DNA from: a virus
IMG/VR virus record: IMGVR_UViG_3300008116_003048
Coordinates: 1 to 50,402 of that record
DNA length: 50,402 nucleotides
Direction: 5' to 3' (one strand)
Position 1 is the first letter of the stretch; each line of letters begins with the position of its first letter. Of this stretch, positions 41,001 through 47,365 are shown piece by piece. The notes below the pieces were generated by a model. The model was not told the origin of the DNA. It worked only from the letters and a program-made list of their open reading frames with translations, and did no database searches. Both the position numbers and the translations under genes were made by a program.

Positions 41001-41282
41001 TGTGTTGACGTCTACAACTTCTCCTTTCTTGAATCCTACGAAAGAAGCGTGGATTGTGTAAGGACCTCCTACTCGAACAGCAGGAAGCACATACATACCT
41101 GATTTGTTTGTGGTAGCAGTGTACTCTGTACCTGTTGGAAGGTGGATTGCATGGATTGTTGCACCTACCAACTGATCGTTCTTGTCATTTTTTACTACTC
41201 CAGAGATTGCAGATGTTGTAATTTGACCGAACCCTGCAAAGGCACTAAGTAGAAAAAACAACGATAGAATCGCATTTTTCAT
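38016..41282 (-). CDS. TonB-dependent outer-membrane receptor (Oar-like, carboxypeptidase-regulatory domain)
   Basis: Starting at 41282 the protein (1088 aa) has a signal peptide (MKNAILSLFFLLSAFAGFGQ), a carboxypeptidase-D-regulatory-like beta domain (about residues 25-115: ISGVVKNDKNDQLVGATIHA), a plug (RRELTSIPITGARTIDG, DGSQFNNNFG) and a long barrel ending LGLRYTFGK, the usual aromatic outer-membrane C-terminus. All parts of a Bacteroidota TonB-dependent transporter are intact. It is flanked by its own terminator and leader, like a phage moron. An upstream in-frame ATG at 41381 lacks a signal peptide. Confidence 0.9.
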   Translation of the reverse strand: MKNAILSLFFLLSAFAGFGQITTSAISGVVKNDKNDQLVGATIHAIHLPTGTEYTATTNKSGMYVLPAVRVGGPYTIHASFVGFKKGEVVDVNTQLGLTSNVDFVLIDEVKALKEVVVSGNSAFSRQKTGAAQQFGRRELTSIPITGARTIDGITKYNPFGNGTSFGAQDSRMNNFTIDGSQFNNNFGLGSSAQAGGRTGASAISLDAIDQLQVNIAPFDIRQSGFTGAGINAVTRSGTNDIEGSVYQTQRDNSSRYVGNNARGTTVTAQKFDEKVQGFRLGLPIIKNKLFVFGNYEQIERTEPGTTWISAGSPLTGSQVSRVRYSAMDSLSKFMKEKFNYTTGPWEGYSNTNESNKFLVRVDWNINAKNKLTARYVHHNSSAEINISNSQSAGAGNRTTQFNAMSFQNSGYIIMDNTRSAVLELNSKISNTLHNNLIVSYDKQIENRAYMSQMFPTIDIREGSATYTSVGFDPFTPDNKLDYWTFNVTNNLTKYLGKHTVVGGFNFQQYQSNNLFFPASNGVYIFNSLNDFYTAANQSLANNGRPSTFAPARFQLRYSALPGGIAPMQTLESTRTDVYLQDEYNGVKNLKLTVGIRANIIGINNTALENKAITAMTFADGEKWNTGVMPEMQLLFEPRFGFNWNVKGKGKTQVRGGSGIFTGRPPLVFLSNQIGNNGVLSGFIDVSGAAAAAYGFTANPNQYFIPSTPTLPSTFDLALTDPNYKFPQVWKNNLAVEHKLPWLGLVASVEVLYNQTLNAVHYYNANLDKPVGNLLGVDTRPLYAGNDNGVRVNDNVSMAAVLTNRNGAYNRSITYKLEKPVSKGIWGYVAYTNAQAEDFMSAGSIASGSWQSAQSVFGNNTLNLTTSDFVVRNRIVGLLGYRIEGDKKYGTATTLTLGYVGSQNNPFSYIVAGDLNGDRVSNNDLIFVPHKASDIRFAPLTVGTTVYTEAQQQAAFDAFINQDPYLKTRRGQYAERNALDLPFLHRFDLSAAQDFFVKIKGKRNAFQIRADILNFGNMLSNKWGVSQRAGAPQLLNFVSRDAAGVPTYRLSTQRDATGSFLARDTYQFNSSVFDVWTAQLGLRYTFGK

Positions 41283-41385
41283 ACGTGTTTTGTTTTGGTT
41301 AAAAAATAAAGAGTGAAAAATAATACCCTGGTAAGAACTACCAGAATATAAAGATTTATGTATATAAAACGAAACGTCCATTCTC

Positions 41386-41461
41386 TAATAAATATTTCCA
41401 AGGCCTCCAGGTTCCGTACCAAGTATTAACAGAATATTATCAATTTGATAACGGAGCCTTG
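41386..41461 (-). promoter_or_regulatory. Leader region of the TonB receptor gene with extended secondary structure
   Basis: ATATTTATTA occurs at 41386-41395, in the same context (ATATTTATTAGAG-x-ATGG) as before the plus-strand gene at 37061. Further upstream CAAGGC and TCCGT pair with GCCTTG and ACGGA, enclosing the palindrome TATCAATTTGATA (41438-41450); this overlaps the end of thyA. It may be thyA's terminator-like end plus the receptor's promoter. Confidence 0.45.
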
Positions 41462-42525
41462 ATAGAAGGGTGTGATTTGTAGTTCTCCAAAGTAAGGTGT
41501 TCTACAGAATATTCAGGTAAATTCCCCTCATGTCTTATCACTTCATTTGAAATTTTTAATGTAGGCAATTCAAATGGCTCTCTACTGATCTGCTCTTTTG
41601 CTTGATCTACATGGTTCAGATATAAATGGGTATCCCCTAGACTACCTACCAATTGATCAGGAACCATGTTCACTTCTTTGGCTATAATTTCAAGTAGCAG
41701 TGCATAACTTGCAATGTTGAATGGTAAACCTAAGAACGTATCTACTGAACGTTGATTCCACATTAGTGAGATTGCTCGTTTAGGTATATTATGTGATTGT
41801 AATTCCTCACTTAATCCACCGCCGAATGGAACAATATCATCAACCATTGATTTGAATCTATCATCACCAACTTTCTTTTTTAATAAATTCCATCTCTCTC
41901 CGATGATCAATTCTCTTGTATAAACTTGAAAACCGTAATGACAAGGTGGTAAAACCATTTGGTCTAATTCACCTACATTCCAAGCATTGACCATCATGCG
42001 TCTACTATCTGGGTTTGTTTTGAGTTGCTCGATTAGGTTTGTGATTTGGTCTATATAATCTATAATATGGAGTGTTTCTTTATGTTCTGTATCTTCTACT
42101 TTCCTATATCGTTTCCAACTTCTCCATTGCTTACCGTAAATTGGACCTAAGTCGCCCCATTGCTTAGCAAACTCATCATCGGTTTTGATCTTGTTAATGA
42201 ACTCTTCTTTTGTTAAATAATGTTCATGTCCTACTGGAGCGTTATGTAAATGTACTTTATATGCATCTCCATCCCAAATATGACATCTATTATCAACAAG
42301 ATATTTGATATTAGTATCACCTCGTAAGAACCACAATAACTCTGTTACCATAGTTTTCCAAGCCATCTTCTTTGTTGTTAACAAAGGAAAGCCTTCTTTC
42401 ATATTATGTCTGATAGTATAGCCAAAGATTGACTTGGTGCCAGTTCCTGTACGATCTTTCTTTTCTACGCCATAGTCAAGTATGTCTTGAAGTAGTTGTT
42501 GATACTGCTTATCTATATTGTTCAT
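41440..42525 (-). CDS. thyA: Thymidylate synthase
   Basis: All ThyA hallmarks are present: DRTGTGTKSIFGY, the catalytic Cys in LPPCHYGFQVY (C195), RSVDTFLGLPFNIASYALL with the dUMP-selecting Asn, and GDTHLYLNHVDQ. The protein is 361 aa, longer than the usual 264, mainly because of inserts around residues 90-115 and after the catalytic loop. It methylates dUMP to dTMP. Its 5' end overlaps the upstream gene by 4 bp. Confidence 0.97.
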   Translation of the reverse strand: MNNIDKQYQQLLQDILDYGVEKKDRTGTGTKSIFGYTIRHNMKEGFPLLTTKKMAWKTMVTELLWFLRGDTNIKYLVDNRCHIWDGDAYKVHLHNAPVGHEHYLTKEEFINKIKTDDEFAKQWGDLGPIYGKQWRSWKRYRKVEDTEHKETLHIIDYIDQITNLIEQLKTNPDSRRMMVNAWNVGELDQMVLPPCHYGFQVYTRELIIGERWNLLKKKVGDDRFKSMVDDIVPFGGGLSEELQSHNIPKRAISLMWNQRSVDTFLGLPFNIASYALLLEIIAKEVNMVPDQLVGSLGDTHLYLNHVDQAKEQISREPFELPTLKISNEVIRHEGNLPEYSVEHLTLENYKSHPSIKAPLSN

Positions 42526-42863
42526 AGTTTGTACTTTCTTCCTTTCTCTGTTAGACCGTATACAATTTCACCTGATTCGTTGATTAGTGCTTCTATGACA
42601 CCTTTGTCAATCATGCCATTTAAAAGGTCTTGGGTGTATTTAAGGCCAGCATCATCATAACACTTTTCTATCTCTTCCATAGTCAACATAAATGTGTCCT
42701 TATTTCCAATTATGTATTCGTTATAACTTTCTACAGCTGTCTGATATATATTTTCATACCAATACTTTAATAACTGGGCTGGTGTTTCATCGTTAGGTGT
42801 TTCTTTAAGAGTGTTGACTAGCAACTTACCATACTCTTCACCTGATTGTATATTATCTAGCAT
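42522..42863 (-). CDS. Hypothetical protein with C-terminal winged-helix-like region
   Basis: A 113-residue protein; EEIEKCYDDAGLKYTQDLLN and YGLTEKGRKYKL resemble a winged helix with its wing. It may bind DNA. Coupled to thyA by ATGA. Confidence 0.55.
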   Translation of the reverse strand: MLDNIQSGEEYGKLLVNTLKETPNDETPAQLLKYWYENIYQTAVESYNEYIIGNKDTFMLTMEEIEKCYDDAGLKYTQDLLNGMIDKGVIEALINESGEIVYGLTEKGRKYKL

Positions 42864-42866
42864 AGT

Positions 42867-43130
42867 TTACTCTTTTATTTTTAGGCCGTAGTTCATATCA
42901 AACATAGCCATTTCAGACTCTGCTTGTGTTTTTAGCACGTTTAAATGACGCTTTATGAACTTTGTACCCCAGTCTACCCACTGTTTGTTTTCTTTTTCAG
43001 TCATTGTCCATTCTTGGTACCATTCATCTTTTCTACCAACAATGTCTTCATACTTAACATCGTGGCCAGCAATTTTGAACATTTCATTGATCAACGCTTT
43101 CGTGATCTGTTGTTTGTCTAATCTTCCCAT
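42867..43130 (-). CDS. Hypothetical protein, 87 aa
   Basis: Starting at 43130 (MGRLDKQQITKALINEMFKI) after AAATAAATGTT-ATG; a small, helical, charged protein, no domain recognised. A longer form from 43160 would overlap the upstream gene. Confidence 0.65.
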   Translation of the reverse strand: MGRLDKQQITKALINEMFKIAGHDVKYEDIVGRKDEWYQEWTMTEKENKQWVDWGTKFIKRHLNVLKTQAESEMAMFDMNYGLKIKE

Positions 43131-43140
43131 AACATTTATT

Positions 43141-43503
43141 TTAATCCCACCACCTCTCAATATATTGATCGAGAAGTTTAAATAGAATACGTTTTGCTTT
43201 ATCGTGTTTTTTTACACCTTTATCTATTTGCTCTCTAGTGATCTCATCATCACCAATAAATTCAAATAGATATTCTTCATCTTGCACTTTCTTCATTAGT
43301 CTAGCACACAGCATCATTCTATCAGCATCATAATCTGCCATAGTATGATTGCCTGTTTTACGAATTGTCTCAGACATTATAATCAACTTGTGCCTAAGTA
43401 TCTCAAATATATAGTAGTGATCCCACTGTTCGTCTTTCCATATAATAGGAATCCAACGAAGTAGGTTCTTAGTGCGTCTTATGATTCTTCTGATCCTCCA
43501 CAT
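43141..43503 (-). CDS. Conserved phage protein, 120 aa
   Basis: The stretch WKDEQWDHYYIFEILRHKL followed by HTMADYDADRMMLCARLM resembles a small protein widespread in large phages and of unknown function. A TATATTTG box (43510-43517) sits just before the ATG at 43503, so the message may be nearly leaderless. Confidence 0.6.
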   Translation of the reverse strand: MWRIRRIIRRTKNLLRWIPIIWKDEQWDHYYIFEILRHKLIIMSETIRKTGNHTMADYDADRMMLCARLMKKVQDEEYLFEFIGDDEITREQIDKGVKKHDKAKRILFKLLDQYIERWWD

Positions 43504-43539
43504 ACATAACAAATATACAAAAGGGTTTTGACAAAAGGA

Positions 43540-44004
43540 TCACAATCTTATAAGTGGTACGTCTAATTTGGTATGGAGTACATGTCTAGGTTGGCCTGAC
43601 TTTGTAAAACCTATACTATAGGCTTTGTGCTTAATGATAGGAGTCACTTCTATTATTCTAGACTCTTCAGGATTATTTCCCCAGATACACAAGATCTTCT
43701 TACAAGTGATAGTCATTCTTTGAATCCACTTATCATTTTCTTCAAGTACAGGATTCTCTACTTCTTTTAGTAGTTTAGGATCTGGACTAATGTAACTATA
43801 TAGATTAGTTATAAAGAGGCTATCAAAACCTTCACGCTTTGCAATTTTTGATAATGCTGACACTGTTAAGTTCTTACCGTCTTTTGTTATAGACGGGTTT
43901 AACCCAACTACACCTAAAGGGTTTTGCATAGACTGTTCATAGAACCAACTAGCAAACTGGTGTTTACCGCAATGACTCTTGAACTTTTCTATATTTAGCA
44001 TCAC
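43540..44004 (-). CDS. DUF1643-like protein
   Basis: GVVGLNPSITKDGKNLTVSALSKIAKREGF, FITNLYSY and CIWGNNP...KHKAYSIGFTKSGQPRHVLH follow the layout of the DUF1643 family, common in phages and mobile elements; biochemical role unknown. It overlaps the upstream gene by 41 bases. Confidence 0.75.
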   Translation of the reverse strand: MMLNIEKFKSHCGKHQFASWFYEQSMQNPLGVVGLNPSITKDGKNLTVSALSKIAKREGFDSLFITNLYSYISPDPKLLKEVENPVLEENDKWIQRMTITCKKILCIWGNNPEESRIIEVTPIIKHKAYSIGFTKSGQPRHVLHTKLDVPLIRL

Positions 44005-44461
44005 GACGTTCTTTCATTAAGTCTCTAACATGTACAAATAGTTCATGAGTAGTACCGTCAAATGTTTCCATGATCTGGTCTAACTCATCGTATGTAATTC
44101 CTGTAACTACTCTAATCTCTTTACGAAGGTCTTTGATAATTTGCTTCTCATCTTTCTCGTAGTCGTCCATCAATCGCTTGTACCTTGTTCTAAACAAGCT
44201 AACATCATCTAGCATATCTTCGTAATACTTCTTGCCTTTGATCTTGTCTTCAAGAAGATAGTTCTCATGCATTGCTTGATAGTAATAATCAGAGTGCTCG
44301 AAGTCACCATTGAGTATTCTCTCTTCTAGTGGCTTTTTGTTGTGTAGTGTTTTTCTGTAGAGGTACCTACGCCACCATTGAAATTGGTTGTAGGTTTTCT
44401 TTTGCAGTTTAGACAACTCGGCCTCTAGAAACTCTCTAGATTGTAATACAGGAAATAGCAT
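43964..44461 (-). CDS. Hypothetical helical protein, 165 aa
   Basis: A highly charged, coiled-coil-rich protein with no recognised domain. The start follows AAAATAAAAGTT-ATG. It overlaps the start of the DUF1643-like gene. Confidence 0.6.
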   Translation of the reverse strand: MLFPVLQSREFLEAELSKLQKKTYNQFQWWRRYLYRKTLHNKKPLEERILNGDFEHSDYYYQAMHENYLLEDKIKGKKYYEDMLDDVSLFRTRYKRLMDDYEKDEKQIIKDLRKEIRVVTGITYDELDQIMETFDGTTHELFVHVRDLMKERRDAKYRKVQESLR

Positions 44462-44466
44462 AACTT

Positions 44467-44571
44467 TTATTTTAGTAAACTAATAACAATAACTGTTGAT
44501 TGCAATATAATAACAAATAATGCAAATACGAGAGTTAAAAAGTAAGTAGCCTCTTCAATTTTGTGTTTCAT
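44467..44571 (-). CDS. Micro-protein with one membrane segment, 34 aa
   Basis: ATG at 44571 to TAA at 44467-44469 encodes MKHKIEEATYFLTLVFALFV followed by more hydrophobic residues and a final LLK. It has the AAATAAAGGTT-ATG start context and fills the gap between two genes. A single transmembrane helix is clear; the function is unknown. Confidence 0.6.
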   Translation of the reverse strand: MKHKIEEATYFLTLVFALFVIILQSTVIVISLLK

Positions 44572-44576
44572 AACCT

Positions 44577-45215
44577 TTATTTAAGCATGTTGTAATGTCT
44601 TGGATAGATATGTAGATTAGTAATGAACCAATGCATATCACCTACTTCATAGCCAGTCTTTTCAGATACTAGCTCCATTAGTTTAGCAAAAGTGTATTGA
44701 TCATTACAGAATCCGTAAACTAGGTCAATTGATCTAGCAAATACAGTTAGTTGTAACTTATCATCTTGAATATAGAAGTTAAGTATATCATTACAAGGTG
44801 TGTCGTATTTGTATCGATCTAACTCGTCTAGATTATAATGTACTACAATAGCTCTACGTGTTTCTTTGTTAGTCTTAAGATCTTCAATGATACGGTTTAG
44901 TTGATCGTTGTAATTCCAGAAGTAGCCATAGTTAGAGTTTACTTCTGTTGTACCTGGTACCATCATTTGTTTCCAGATCTTGGCACGTTCAGATATTTCT
45001 GAAGCATCACGATCACCTTTGAGATACCAATCCCATTCGTAGTCAGCGTAGTCTTTGTTGAACTTACGCTCAGGTGTTGTTACAACTTTATCTTTAGGAT
45101 TATCGATAGTAAAAGATACATTGAACATTGCTTTTGTGCCAGCAAAGTCTTGACCATTTGCCATGATATCACGAAACAAAATCTCGAATGCGTCGGTTGC
45201 GTTATTGTACCTCAT
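44577..45215 (-). CDS. Thymidylate-synthase-family pyrimidine hydroxymethylase (dCMP hydroxymethylase-like)
   Basis: The 212-residue protein is a shortened TS-fold enzyme: RRAIVVHYNLDELD, the catalytic Cys in DTPCNDILNFYIQ (C141), RSIDLVYGFCNDQYTFAKLM and DMHWFITNLHIYPRH. By eye-alignment Asp172 takes the place of the Asn that selects dUMP in ThyA, as in phage T4 dCMP hydroxymethylase. It therefore probably converts dCMP to 5-hydroxymethyl-dCMP or a related product. A separate ThyA is present, so this paralogue is not for dTMP. Confidence 0.75.
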   Translation of the reverse strand: MRYNNATDAFEILFRDIMANGQDFAGTKAMFNVSFTIDNPKDKVVTTPERKFNKDYADYEWDWYLKGDRDASEISERAKIWKQMMVPGTTEVNSNYGYFWNYNDQLNRIIEDLKTNKETRRAIVVHYNLDELDRYKYDTPCNDILNFYIQDDKLQLTVFARSIDLVYGFCNDQYTFAKLMELVSEKTGYEVGDMHWFITNLHIYPRHYNMLK

Positions 45216-45615
45216 ACTTCTCTACTTGTATAAATTGTTTAAGAAAGTTAATACCTTCAGTGCTTCTGTATTCATTCAAATATACAACACGTTTGATTCC
45301 GGATTGCAGTATAAGTTTAGAGCAATCTAAACATGGGCTAAGTGTTAAGTACAAAGTAGACCCATCTACAGAGTTGCCTGTTTTGGCAGCTTTTAAGATT
45401 GCTCCCATTTCCGCATGAACAACATATGGTAAAGTAACATTGTCTTTTTCACAACAATTATCCATTCCTGGAGGTGTGCCATTGTATGACATGCTTATAA
45501 TATTACCGTCTTTAACTAATATTGCACCTACTTTAGATCTATTACATTTAGACATAGTAGATATCTCTTTAGCTATGTTTAAAAAAATAGTATCTAGTTG
45601 TTTTTGGCTTGGCAT
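45202..45615 (-). CDS. dCMP deaminase
   Basis: The zinc-binding deaminase motifs are intact: HAEMGAI (His67, Glu69) and LSPCLDCSKLI (Cys95, Cys98). It turns dCMP into dUMP for ThyA, competing with the neighbouring dCMP-directed enzyme for substrate. At 137 residues it is the usual length. Overlaps both neighbours. Confidence 0.93.
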   Translation of the reverse strand: MPSQKQLDTIFLNIAKEISTMSKCNRSKVGAILVKDGNIISMSYNGTPPGMDNCCEKDNVTLPYVVHAEMGAILKAAKTGNSVDGSTLYLTLSPCLDCSKLILQSGIKRVVYLNEYRSTEGINFLKQFIQVEKYEVQ

Positions 45616-46154
45616 ACTCTTCCTTTTTTATATCCTTCTGGTATTTCTTTACCTTCTTTGATTAATATGTTGTTGACTCCGTTTGTATACCAATGCTTGG
45701 GGTGGTACTTTCTTGGTAATAAGCTAATTCTTTTGAGATGTCCTGATTCTACATTGTTCTTTCCTTGCATTGCTCCACCTTTTATACAAACTTCTCTTCT
45801 AAGTTCTTCATTAAAAAAACAGTTTAGTTTGTTTTCTCTACATACTTTAGCTGCAATTTGTCCAGCCAGTTTGTTATCAGACATGGATTGTATTTTTTTC
45901 ATGAAGCCAGAATCTGCATTTATTTTCCCTTGTCTTTTTCCATTCATTGATCTTATTTCATTAATCAACTCTTCTTTTGATATTTGCCCAGATAAACATC
46001 TCCAAGCAATAAAGTCTTCTTGCATACCATATTTTTCCCATAATAGTCTATGCTCTTCTGCATGTTCTTCTAATGTTACTAGTTTTATATTTGAGGGATC
46101 ATCAGATCCTCCTGCGTGTTTAGGTACTATATGGTGTTTGTACAATTTATTCAT
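45594..46154 (-). CDS. HNH homing endonuclease
   Basis: The N-terminus KLYKHHIVPKHAGGSDDPSNIKLVTLEEHAEEHRLL is a canonical HNH nuclease core with HH, N and H residues intact. The rest contains repeated GKxNxxSGxxxKI-like units that resemble NUMOD-type DNA-binding repeats. The start at 46154 (MNKLYKHH) follows the conserved structured leader. Its end overlaps the dCMP deaminase start by 22 bases. Confidence 0.8.
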   Translation of the reverse strand: MNKLYKHHIVPKHAGGSDDPSNIKLVTLEEHAEEHRLLWEKYGMQEDFIAWRCLSGQISKEELINEIRSMNGKRQGKINADSGFMKKIQSMSDNKLAGQIAAKVCRENKLNCFFNEELRREVCIKGGAMQGKNNVESGHLKRISLLPRKYHPKHWYTNGVNNILIKEGKEIPEGYKKGRVCQAKNN

Positions 46155-46164
46155 AAAAATAAAA

Positions 46165-46262
46165 GGTCCCAAAAAACAGAGGAGCTACTACCTTCCTAAG
46201 TCTTAGGGGACCAATAAGTTTATTATAGATTGTTGGTAGTAGCAACATTCTATCTATAATAA
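46165..46262 (-). ncRNA. Structured RNA leader with kissing loops, upstream of HNH gene (copy 2)
   Basis: Hairpin A is GTTG-CTACTAC-CAAC (46232-46246) inside a perfect 11-bp TTATTATAGAT/ATCTATAATAA stem. Hairpin B is AGGaAG-GTAGTAG-CTCCT (46180-46197). The long-range helix is GGTCCC/GGGACC (46165-46170 with 46207-46212). Loops A and B are exact 7-base complements but differ in sequence from copy 1 at 6910-7002, so the loop pairing is conserved by compensatory change. Confidence 0.75.
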
Positions 46263-46273
46263 ATATCTACAAC

Positions 46274-46696
46274 TTACAATCCTGTTGAACCAAAACCGCC
46301 CTTTCTCTCAGTATTGTTCTCTATATTATCAACCTCTTCTACGTCAAAGTAGCATACTGGAATAAGAACAAATTGTATCAACTTTTGACCTGTTGCTACT
46401 GTTTGATCTTTGTCAGATATGTTGATAACATGGAGATGTATCTCCAACCTATAGTCTTCATCAACTACACATGCACCAACTTGTAGACCTTGCTTAGTAG
46501 CAACGCCTGATTTGTTGAATGCAATTAGTGCATAGCCTCTTGGCACTTGTGCTTTGATTCCTGAAGGAATTAATACTGATTGGCCTGGTTTTAGGACAAC
46601 GGTTTCAAAGTCTTCAGGCACATAGAAGTCAATACCTGCTGATACAGAGGTACCTCTACTTGGTGTTTTTACGTTTCGTAACTTTTGTACTTTCAT
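46274..46696 (-). CDS. dut: dUTP diphosphatase
   Basis: The trimeric dUTPase motifs are present: SAGIDFYVP, NKSGVATKQGL, VGACVVDEDYRLEI and ERKGGFGSTG at the C-terminus. It removes dUTP and supplies dUMP to ThyA. The start at 46696 is fixed by an ATGA overlap with the small gene upstream. 140 residues, normal length. Confidence 0.95.
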   Translation of the reverse strand: MKVQKLRNVKTPSRGTSVSAGIDFYVPEDFETVVLKPGQSVLIPSGIKAQVPRGYALIAFNKSGVATKQGLQVGACVVDEDYRLEIHLHVINISDKDQTVATGQKLIQFVLIPVCYFDVEEVDNIENNTERKGGFGSTGL

Positions 46697-46803
46697 CGTG
46701 AATAGCATTTTGATAGCATACCTTCTTGCATTGGCCCATATTGACGGGCTTTCTCTTCGGATCTCTTGTAGATGATCTCGTTAGCTTGTTCTAGTATATT
46801 CAT
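46693..46803 (-). CDS. Small protein, 36 aa, possibly a truncated phage family member
   Basis: ATG at 46803 to TGA at 46693-46695 encodes MNILEQANEIIYKRSEEKAR followed by QYGPMQEGM and a short tail. This N-terminal block resembles the beginning of a phage protein family in which a longer helical domain follows (from memory, the DUF6378/MazG-like type). Here it stops early, so it may be a truncated remnant. ATGA overlaps on both sides suggest it is still translated. Confidence 0.55.
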   Translation of the reverse strand: MNILEQANEIIYKRSEEKARQYGPMQEGMLSKCYSR

Positions 46804-47327
46804 AACTTTGTTTTATATATAACAAAACCAGAGAAGTCAGATCCTCCAACCTCAACGTCTTTTAGCTTCCAATTTGGTCCTAATTGAGATAGTCTTTTTA
46901 CAACTATCGTTTTATACAATGCGCTCTTTTGTGGATCTGTTTTAGTCAATAAATTCTGAGGATCTTTATTAGCTGCAAAGAATACAAGTGCTTCTGTTTT
47001 TGGATTGTCTTTCACATACTGTAACACTATATCAGTTACTGTTTTAAGTATTTTGATTAGTTCTTTGTATGTCGCCTTTTTATATTGTGATTGTTCTCCT
47101 TCTATTGTATATTCTACATTAATGGTATTAGGCCTTTTAGTAGGTATATTTAAAAGCTGGAACTCTCCAAAAGGTATTACAGATAATTCTACAGTTACTT
47201 GCCAACCTTGATCTGTAGTAAATGTATTGTTAGAATACGAGTAAGCTTCTACACCTTCTAGATCTCCAACTTCGTTGAGTATATTCAACAAACTAGTTCT
47301 CATCTCTAGTAGGCTAAGTTTATTCAT
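46800..47327 (-). CDS. Hypothetical protein, 175 aa
   Basis: Starting at 47327 (MNKLSLLEMRTSLLNILNEV) after ATATTTATCCAAT; a soluble alpha/beta protein with YSNNTFTTDQGWQVTVELSV, no family recognised. It is ATGA-coupled to the 36-residue gene. A longer in-frame ATG at 47369 is less likely because it precedes the leader motif. Confidence 0.6.
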   Translation of the reverse strand: MNKLSLLEMRTSLLNILNEVGDLEGVEAYSYSNNTFTTDQGWQVTVELSVIPFGEFQLLNIPTKRPNTINVEYTIEGEQSQYKKATYKELIKILKTVTDIVLQYVKDNPKTEALVFFAANKDPQNLLTKTDPQKSALYKTIVVKRLSQLGPNWKLKDVEVGGSDFSGFVIYKTKL

Positions 47328-47365
47328 ATTGGATAAATATAAAACAGATTGGTGAAATGATAAAA

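Noticed and set aside
38016-41282. TonB receptor as host contamination or chimeric assembly
   Set aside because: Its leader motif matches the phage plus-strand unit and the terminators connect it with phage genes. Contamination is not excluded without reads, but nothing in the sequence shows a break.
41283-41381. Longer TonB protein starting at the upstream ATG (41381)
   Set aside because: The longer N-terminus has no signal-peptide logic, while the inner Met begins a classic signal peptide.
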